64,000 nucleotides of DNA from Cydia pomonella (lineage: Eukaryota > Arthropoda > Insecta > Lepidoptera > Tortricidae): assembly GCF_033807575.1 (NCBI RefSeq), contig NC_084704.1:34449968-34513967 (forward strand), written 5' to 3'. A program made the translations under genes and the position numbers. The first letter of the stretch is position 1; the number at the start of each line of letters is the position of its first letter. Of this stretch, positions 1 through 9,900 are shown one piece after another. The notes beneath the pieces were generated by a model that saw nothing but the letters and a program-made list of their open reading frames with translations, did not search any database and was not told the DNA's origin.

Positions 1-504
1 AAGCCAAATGTGTACATTTCGTACTTGTAAAATCCTTCACAGCTAACGAGTAACGAAAGAAGTGTTTTTTTAGAGAATTTTTTAAATAATTATGAAAAAA
101 TAAGTGTTAATTTTTTTTAAATCCGTCAGACCAGAATGGAGATAAAAAATTAAAGAACCGATAGCCGTTTGTCTTATAATTCTATCTATAGTGCAAATGT
201 AGGAGTAACGACTCAAAACTAGTCAAAAATCGATGTAAACCGCGGGGAGCATAATAGTACATTACTATAGAGGACGGGAAACGAAGGGTTGCAGGCCAAG
301 TAGATATAGACGGCCGAGCGTTGCGAGGACGGTAGGGATACGCGGCCGGCAACCCCGTTTCTCGCCGAGATTTGTATAGTGCTTTTCTCAAACTTGCAAT
401 GAAATAAAAATAGGATAATGATGATGATGATTGTTTCATGTCTTAACGTGATAGGTTATTCAGTGCGTCGGGTTTCTAGGGGGATAGAAAATTTGATTAT
501 TTAT

Positions 505-608
505 GCGTTACGACGCACGGTTTAGGAGATACAGCCTTATAAAGATTTTTGCATGACTGAAAAAAAAACTTTATAGGGCTTTATCTCCTAAACCGTGCGT
601 CGTAGCGC
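505..608. repeat. Foldback (inverted repeat)
   Basis: Arms at about 505-543 and 569-608 are near-perfect reverse complements (one begins gcgttacgacgcacgg, the other ends ccgtgcgtcgtagcgc), with a short AT-rich loop. It lies in the intron or upstream DNA before the first visible exon of gene P. It is probably a small MITE or foldback element. Nothing else recognisable was seen in 1-949. Confidence 0.7.
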
Positions 609-949
609 AAAATATTCCAATTTTCGTTCCCCTTTGAAAACTGGAAGTAATATATAACAAACACAAAAAAGAAAAAAAAAAGAAAAACATGCATAATGGT
701 AGAAATTAGCTTATAGGTTTTTTAAGGTTGAATGCCAAGACGTGCCATTTAAAAACAAAAGAATGTTGCCTTACAGGCCTAGGTGTGTATGGCTGTATGA
801 AATTCCTTTATATATCATCTTCACTCATCGCACCTAATACCAAACCATTTCACACACACATCACAGACCACATTTCAGACCAAATTTGAAGTAAGTCATG
901 TCAACATTTCATTACAAGTTTGAGAAAAAAATCGTTCTGTTTTCCCCAG

Positions 950-3900
950 ACGAGGCCGCGTAGAGAAAGCCCTAAGCCTCTGCGTGGACCTGGCCGCGTG
1001 GGACCTGTGCATGGACGCGCGCTGGGCCGCCGCGCGCGCCGCGCAGCCCGCGCTGGCCGCCGAGGCCGCCGCGCTCGCCGCCGCCGTCGACAACACTCCA
1101 GGTCTGTACCAAAACTACGCGTAAACTTGCTAATTGGCACAAAAAGTTGCTAATTGGCATAAAATGTTGCTAAAGTTAGCACAAACGTTGACAAGTTGGG
1201 TACATTGTAGAAGTGTTTATTAGGAAAAATATTGACATGAATTTTGTACACACCAAAATAAAGCGCCAAAGTTGCTTAATTTAGCACAATAGTTTGTATG
1301 TTAGTAACAGGGGAAATGTAGCTAAATGGTATTAAGGGCTTTTTAACTTGCTAAATTTAGCACAAAAGTTGCCAAATTGTTGAGCTAGCCTAGCGGCATA
1401 GGACTTATGCATGTACTCGCGCTGGGCCGCACTGTGTCGGGCACCACTATCGACTACTCCAGGTCAGGATCAGGACGAAAACTACTTATTAAATAGCACA
1501 AAATATTGCTAATTGGCATAAAAAGTTGCTAAAATTAGCACAAACGTGAGGTCCAATGCAGAGATGTTCATTAGAAAATTCATAAGTCGCTAAAAATATT
1601 GGCATAAATTTTGTGTGTCACCAAAATATAGCGACCTTCCAATCTCCCAAGCGGAAACAATTTCAAAAGTTACTAAAAAATATTCGGTCGATTTTTTTAG
1701 GTATCAAAATGTAGGGGAAATGGCACAAAAGAACTGCTAATTGACAGATCATAATTAGTGATTGGAATAATAAGTTATTAACTTTAGTACAAAACTGTCC
1801 CGCTTTCACACCACCGGCATCATGAGCGGGACAGCAATATTATTACGCGCGTCGGATAGAGATAGAAAATAGCGAGTCAATGTACGAAGTTACTTCTTCA
1901 TTTTTCCATATTAAGCAAGTAAATATTTTTTATTGTGCACTATAACGTTAAAAATATATACAGAAAACGATATACAAGTTTAAGAAAAAAAAAGTTAAAA
2001 GTTACTAAGGTAAAACACCCAATCTTCGACAAGGCACCAATGTCCGACATTAAAAAAGTTTTCAAAATAAAATAAGAATATTTTCTGACTTCTTAACGCA
2101 TTCGAAGCATAAACTATAGACCAGGGTTATCTAGCTGTCATTGCGGATGACGTTTCATACATTCGGCCATTTTGTACAAAATGGCGTAATGATATGTTTA
2201 GTCCGCGGTAGATTTCGAAAGAAATCCAGTTGTATTAGTGAAATCGTTAAGGAGGTGAGTAAGATTTATTGCCCATAACTTTTAAATGTTTTGCTTTATC
2301 GAAAATGTTAGTTATTTATGAAATTAGGATAGACATTCACAACTTTTTAATAATTTCATTAGAAGGGTGAGGTTATATTAAAATGTCAAAACACGCCTGT
2401 CGGTAATTGGAGATATTTTTTTTCCGTTTTCTAATCTTCGACAAATGTCGAAACATTTTTTTATTTTATTTTGTGCACTCTATTATATTATTTATCTAAG
2501 CTTGTTCAGCACTCTAAATATATAAGCCTTTTATTCAAATATTCAAATTGCTTCCAATGATCGACAGCCGTGTCGATGATTGGATATCCCATACGTTCCA
2601 ATGACCGACAGCGGTGTGTCGATGATTGGATATTCTATATGCTAGCCTACATGACCCAGTAACCGACATTATTTGCAGGTTGCAGGCATGGCGCCTAAAA
2701 AAAATTACACGCCTCTTCAAATGGCCCAGGCGATAGAAGCAGTCAGAAAAAAGAAAAAACTATTTTATAATATACTTAGAGGATTAAAAAAATTAAAACA
2801 TTAACACCATAGCGTTAAAATTATTAGTTACTTAAGTACAACAATTACCAAAGCATTACATGCCAACATGTCCTTGTTTTTATTTTGCCAGAGCTCATCG
2901 AGGGGGGGCGGGTTTAGGGTCGGCAACGCGCATGTAACTCCTCTGGAGTTGCAGGCGTACATAGGCTACGGAGACTGCTTACCATCAGGCGGGCCGTATG
3001 CTTGTTTGCCACCGACGTAGTATTTAAAAAAAATGATTAAAAGACTGAGTAAGACTTTTATTTGGGAATGGTGTTCGAAGTTAGGTCGATATTTGGATGA
3101 CGATAAATAGGATATGTTGATTACTAGATCACGATTATTGGAACATGTCGATTACTGGGTGTCGATATATAGAATTTTGCAGTCGATAACTAGGCTAAAA
3201 AGAGCCTAAATCTATCTCGTCTTATTTCCTAAGTTATTAGTATTACACTTCTTTTTACTGTAAAATAATATAGAATGAAGCCTAAAATTTCACTCAGTGC
3301 ATTAAAGAACCATGTATCATCATAAAGAAACCAGATATTTAAAAAAATGCTCGAATCTCGACGTTAAAGTGTCGATAATTGGGTGTTTTACCTTATATTG
3401 GGAAAAATTGCTAAAAAGTATTGGGACAAAAAAATTCGGGTGCCAAAATGTAATGGTTCTTGGTACCTATGTACCTAACTGGTAATTTTGTATGTAAAAT
3501 TTGCTAAATCGAGCACAATAATTGGTTACATATAGAGAAAACGCTAAGTCTATGTATGGATTTAGCAGCGTGCATGTTATCAGCGACACTTGTGCTATTC
3601 TAATATATCTAATCTATCTGTCTAAGCTGTTGTCTGAAAGAAGAGCTAAAATACAAAGATAATTAAAGTACTTAATGATAATAATTATGTTCCGGCACGT
3701 GATAAATCACCAACTTGTATCACCGTGGGCTGTAGGAACGTAATATACATTATTAATTTACTATTCTGTAATATAATCTTATCAAAATAATACTGGAAGA
3801 TCTTCATTATTAAATAAACCCGAATTAAATGTGGATGTGGATTCTTCTAATTTCGTCAGACTCGACTTCGCATCGTCCGACAAGTTCACTCATCCCGGCG

Positions 3901-6900
3901 AGCGCGGAGTTGCGTTTCCTGGCCTCTGCAATATTTTACTGTATTTTTATCATTCAAAACTGTCTTCTTTTCAGAATCCGTCTGCTCCGACTCATGCTCG
4001 CAGTGCTCCACCGACTCGTCTTCCTCCCCCCGTCCCCCCCTGCCCCTCCCCCTCCCGCTCCCCCGCCGGCCCCCTCCCCCTCCCCCGCCCGCCCTCCTCC
4101 CCGTCCCCACCGCCCCCGCCCACTCCACCACCACCAGCATCAGACCCAATCTACACCAGTATTTGGAAAAGAATAATACTATATGGAACACAGATGTCAA
4201 AGATGACTGGTCTAACGACTTTAGAAGAGAGTCAAGTAATGATTATAGGAGTAGTATAGAAGTTATACCGCGACCAGAGGCTCAGTTTAGACATCTGTAC
4301 CAAACTGAGCTGAGAGAAGATGCTCCCAACACTATGTACAGGTGAGGCGGCTATATTATATATATTATGTAGTATATTTTTCTTCCTCGCGTTGCCACGG
4401 CTCATAGGAGCCTGGGGTCCGCTTGACAACTAATCCCAAGATTTGGCGTAGGCACTAGTTTTTACGAAAGCGACTGCCATCTGACCTTCCAACCCAGAGG
4501 GTAAACTAGGCCTTGTTAGGATTAGTCCGGTTTCCTCACGATGTTTTCCTTCACCGAAAAGCGACTGGTAAATATCGAATGATATTTCGTACATAAGTTC
4601 TGAAAAACTCATTGGTACGAGCCGGGGTTTGAACCCGCGACCTCCGGATTGCAAGTCGCACGCTCTTACCGCTAGGCCACCAGCGCTTCTTATATTATAT
4701 TCGTATATTATGTAGTATATTATATGTAGTATATTATAATGATTATAGAAGTTGTACCACGACCAAAGGCTCAATTTAGACATCTGTACCAAATTCAGCT
4801 TGCAGAAGAATCTCTTAATACCATGTACAGGTGAGACTGCTATATTATATATGTGTGTGTTTTTTTAATAAACTATAAAATAACGCATTTGTTCTTGAGA
4901 CGCTCCGAATATACGCTCTGAAGATACTTAGACGGGCTGCTATACTGAAATATGTTAGGAAAAATCGAAACTAAAAGAGATGGCAAAATTCTGAATACTA
5001 CTCGTACACTATACCTGTGCGATCACTGTCCAAATAAAATAAAATACATAAATAAAAATGTTTAATTGCCACAACACTTCACACTTTCACTTTTGGTGTT
5101 CTACATTAAATTTACTCTTAGAATTAGCCACTAGAAATATATATATAATCAAACCAAATATACCTATATCATGGCGGAAGGAAATGATAAATATAAGGAA
5201 AATAAACCTGGTAAGTAGTTTTTTTTTTTTTTATTGAGAAACAAACAGTCTTAAAATAAACATATGAGCAACTTAGCTAATAGCTATGGATTGATTTCGT
5301 TATAGACCTATAGTTTCCTAATTTTAAATTATTCGATGTACAATTGAAAAAATAAAAATAATAACTTTTAAAAAATAAATAATAAATTTGTAATAATTAA
5401 GAACATGACATATTTTTTCACGATTCGTTGTACAAAATGTTATAACAGGTTGCGGGCGCATCATTCGGCCCTGCATACATCCTAATTATAGTTCAGCCGC
5501 CTATCCTATCCTCGCCGTCAGCTCAAATGTTTGGGGATTAGCTACAGAACTATTCCCCAACGCATGCTGTATCTCTGCAAAACTCTTCCCTTTCGTCTCC
5601 GGTAATCTAAGCGCCACAAACATCGCTAGCACGGCGCAGAACATAGCAGACGCCCAGAACACCGGCGCCGGCCCGAAAATGTCTATCAGAGGCGAGAAGT
5701 ACCTCAGCGTCAGGAACGAGGGCACGATTCCTATAAGGAGGGTGGTTGCCATCCCGATACCACGGGAACGATCGTCGAAAAGTTCCGCTATTACAACCCA
5801 GAGTAAGGATCCGAGACCAGCGCTGTAGCAAAACACAGTTAAAAGCAGAGATATGAGTGGAAGATAGTTCAATATCCCGGACACTTCAGCACCCATTTCA
5901 GTCAGCTTAAAGAATACCCCTAGACCGACCATTCCCATGAGCATTCCAAGCAACATCCCTATCAAAATGGGTTTTCTTCCAAACCTATCTGTAGTCATCA
6001 GAGTCGAAAAACTTGCTAAAACGTTTATGGCACCGATGATGCCGGACGCCACTTCAGACCTAATGTTTGTTTGCGTTATGTCCAAAATCGTCTGAAGATA
6101 TGTCATGACGCAGTTGAATCCAATCAAGTAGATGATGATAATAAGGAATCCAGACTTTCCAAGACTTTTCTGAAACATTTTATTACGGAAAATTGTGATC
6201 AGACTTGATTTTTCGTCATTTCTGTTTGTGGAGTATTCCTTTAGTTCTTCATTAGCGTTGAGCTCGGAACCTCTTAAGAAGATTAGAACTTTTTTGGATT
6301 CCTCTTCTCTACCTTTAGAATATAAGAAGATCGGGCTGTCAGGTAAGAATATAGTCGGTATGCTGGTCACGAAGGTGAACAGAATGAACATGAGATTCAA
6401 ATTGAAGTATGAGATGAAGGGTCCAACGCTAAGCGTGATCACAGAACCAATGGAAGTAAATATCTGCAGCATCACTCCGAGAGCTCCACGGATTTCTTTG
6501 CTGGCGATTTCCGAGGCGTAAACCGGTACTACACTCAATATGATGCCTTCTGAAAGCCCGACGATGGCCCTGCCCAGTATGAGCATCCACACGTCCCTCG
6601 CGAACAGGAACAGGAGAGCTGCTGCCATCCTGGTGGCGCTCGACAGGATCACGCACGGCTTCCGACCTATAACGTCCACCAAACCAGATGTCACCACATA
6701 CCCTAATGATCCAGTAAGGAAAGAAGTGGAAACAATCCAAGATCCTTCATCTTGCTCTAAAGGTTTCCCGAGTACAGATTCTGTGTCGTTGGCTAGCTTC
6801 ACCAACACGGGAGATGGCCAGCTGGTGCCCAGACCGAAGCTGACGCAGTTCAGGTTTATTGCGAACACCACCACATACTGTCGAAAGTACATATTTTTCA

Positions 6901-9900
6901 TTTTGTATAGCACTTATTCGCTTCACACATAAACTACGACTGATTGAAAAAAAAAACATATATCTGCAATAGCTGGAGGGATGGATATCTATCATAATAT
7001 TTTTGTTGCAATTGTCTTTAATTAGGTAATTATCGTTAAAATGAGTTTTTAAACATCACTATCGTTCATTTCCATAATAACCTAAAAGGTTAATAACACA
7101 GTTAACAGATGTGCATAGAAGCGTCTACTACTAGCTTATCTTAATTCTATTTGGTTTCATTGTTTAGCTAGACATTATCATTACCTATAACTATACATTA
7201 GCTGCATTTATTGCCAGATTATAACAGAGATAACACCGTCTTGGCTGTAACTGGGGCACTTTAGACGACTTAGTAAAGCTTGTCTATGAAATGAAGGGTT
7301 CCGTTTTATAACCGACTTCAAAATTCCAAATGGAGATTCTTGATTTGCTTGTATGTTTTTTTTCGCGCCGCTTCTGAACCGATTTGGATTTTTTTTTCTA
7401 TTGAAAGTACAGATTGGTCCCACCCATTATAGTCAAAATCTAATTCTGATGACGGGATCGATGTGGAATCGAGGGAACTCCTCAAATCTTATATTAGCCC
7501 TTATAGGTATACAAACAGCGATTATTGTATATTCATTGACAAATCAAGCATTTCTATTCAAAACAGTGTCATTATTTGAAGTGGAACTGCTGATGAAGAC
7601 CAAAACGGAACAGTCAACGACACGTATTTCACGTTTGGCGATGTTACCATAGCCATATGGGTATAAAATGAAAGCTAGTGAAAATACCTTTTCAAAAATA
7701 TAATATGTAGCAGTCGGATTTTTATAGTTACTTGTTTATTAATCGAATCCTGATAAGGGCATTTATTTGTGTACTTAACACAAATATTTGTTTCTGAGTT
7801 ATGTTAGTTTTGTAATTATTTGTATAACTATAATAATAGTTTATGTGACTGCTACATAATAAAAGGCATTAAAATACACGAGTGTGGGTTTGTGGGGAAA
7901 CGAACGAAGTGAGTGTTTTAATGCCTAATTATGTACAGTTACATACACTATTTTATCTACGCACATATAAACTTTTTATGATATATTCACTAACCCAAAT
8001 TACAGCCAACGGTGGGACATCGTTGCTCTCTTGGCGGAACTCGCGGATATATGGTGGCGTCACCGACATATTTTTATCGCTCATTTTACGCGAATGTTTT
8101 GCTATAGTTACTTCAAAGACAACAAAACATATTCATTTTATACTTAAACGAATTAAAAGATAAACTGTACGTCAAATGAAAACTTTTTTCACGGATGTCA
8201 CGCATTCGCAGTTTTTTTTTAATTCAGAGACAAACTAGAGTTCGATACAAGCTAACATGCGAGATATTTTAAAATTGTATGCAATTGACATTTCATTTCG
8301 AACAAAAAGGCATCTCGACTGATATTAGAATACAGGTCAAATCGAATTGCTTTTTTTGCAGAGATGTTCCAAATTTGAATGTCGTAACCAAATCTATTTT
8401 GATGTAGTTAAGTGAAGCAATTACATCATCACAGATAAGAAATTTGTTCTAACAAAACAGTTTATGTTGGCCATTATTTACAGATTTTGAAGGCATCATA
8501 GAGGATTTATGATGTTTGTAGATAAAATTATTTATATTGTCATCTAGTACCCACAACATAAGCCTTATTGAGCTTACTGTGGTAGTAGGTCAGTAGGTCC
8601 TATAATATTTATTTATTGACGCGTCTCCGATCAGTGGCGGATTAACCGAACAGCAGAAAAAGCATATGCTAAGGGCCCCGCGCTTAGGGGGGCCCCGCTC
8701 ACCGACCCTGACCATGCGATTTCGGCACGCGGAACCGGGCAAGTTTAAGTAGAACTCGCACTTCGCGGATCCTGTACTATCACATTTTATTTACAATGTA
8801 TTTGCTTCGTAAGTCAGTAACAATATTGATCAATTATTATTATTTGTTATTATCCTGTTATTTTTCTTTATAAAGACCAAGAGCAGAGTTTAGCATAAAA
8901 CCGAAGGTGCAGAGTGTCTCAAAACTTTTGTGCATGACTAAGCTGCAGGAAACAGCAGAGCTCGGAAACGAACAAAAGAAGATACTGTGTTAAAAAAAAC
9001 ATATTAGTGAAAAGCAAGGAAGGATGATTTCTTTATTATTTCAAATAACAAATTGCACCTTACAGCTAATGCCTAATGATGATCAACTTTGAACCCGTAG
9101 TAGGCCAAAGGACGCGCTCCTCTACGGCTGGCCGGGCGCCCGAAATATGCCGAGTTGCTGCAAAGCCGTTATAAAAAGAAAACAGCGGGGCCCCTATGCA
9201 GGGCTTTGCATACGCGTAGGCCGGATGTAAAGCCCTGCATAGGGCCCGATACTCAAAGTATCCCAGCAAGTCGTACTTTCGAGCAAGAACTAAGGCCGAG
9301 CAGCAGGCGAGCCGATATCTAAAAATTCGCATACTAGGGAAAATCGGTGACAATACAATATTATCGACCTGATCTGATGATGAAAACCGAAGGTAAAGAG
9401 GAAACCTGTATAGAAGATAGGAAATGTGATAAGATAACACAACTTCATTAAGATTAGGCTCTTATAAAATAGCTAAAAAAAAACAAATAAAAAATTCGGA
9501 AATCCCTAAAATAAATAAATAAGGAATATACTCCGGATTTTATATAAATATATTTATAAAAATGAAATATAGCTATAGTTCGTGTCATCCACGAAGACGC
9601 GCCCCGCTCTTCTTCCTAATCGCTTATAGTACAAATCTGCAACTTTTTGGCAATGTAGTAGTTATGTCTATTAATTAATGTGTATAGACAGAACTACCAT
9701 CACACTTATAGGTACATACTATAAGCGATTGGGAGGAAGAGTGGGGCGCGTCTTCGTGGACGACACGAACTGCTAGACACAAAAAAAAACATTTCTTGTG
9801 TAGGGGCTCCGTTAATTTTTCTTTTTATTTTATAATTATTATTGGTTGTTGTAGATGCAATAGAAGTAGGTACATACTTGATTTAGGTAAAAGACTGTCT

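Larger units (their letters stand above)
1382..3600 (+). repeat. Degenerate tandem copies of gene P exon 950-1101 with its donor-side intron
   Basis: Sequence 1385-1620 resembles 970-1250: the tail of the exon (gcgctgggccgc, then ctactccaggt at the old donor) followed by the same intronic words (gctaattggcataaaa, gttagcacaaacg). A further fragment at 3535-3590 resembles the start of the exon (gagaaaacgctaag beside the exon's gagaaagccctaag). Intronic pieces of the same unit recur at about 1655-1760 and 3395-3530. The copies carry stops and indels, so they are not coding. A separate mobile element (2008-3393) splits the series. Confidence 0.65.

Noticed and set aside
896..1160. Several open frames on both strands over 896-1160
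   Set aside because: They are shadows of the GC-rich gene P exon. Only the 950-1101 reading joins in phase to the next exon.
9066..9440. 124-residue frame inside the hAT-like element as a transposase remnant
   Set aside because: No hAT transposase motif (such as the dimerisation domain or a zinc finger) can be seen and codon use is unremarkable.
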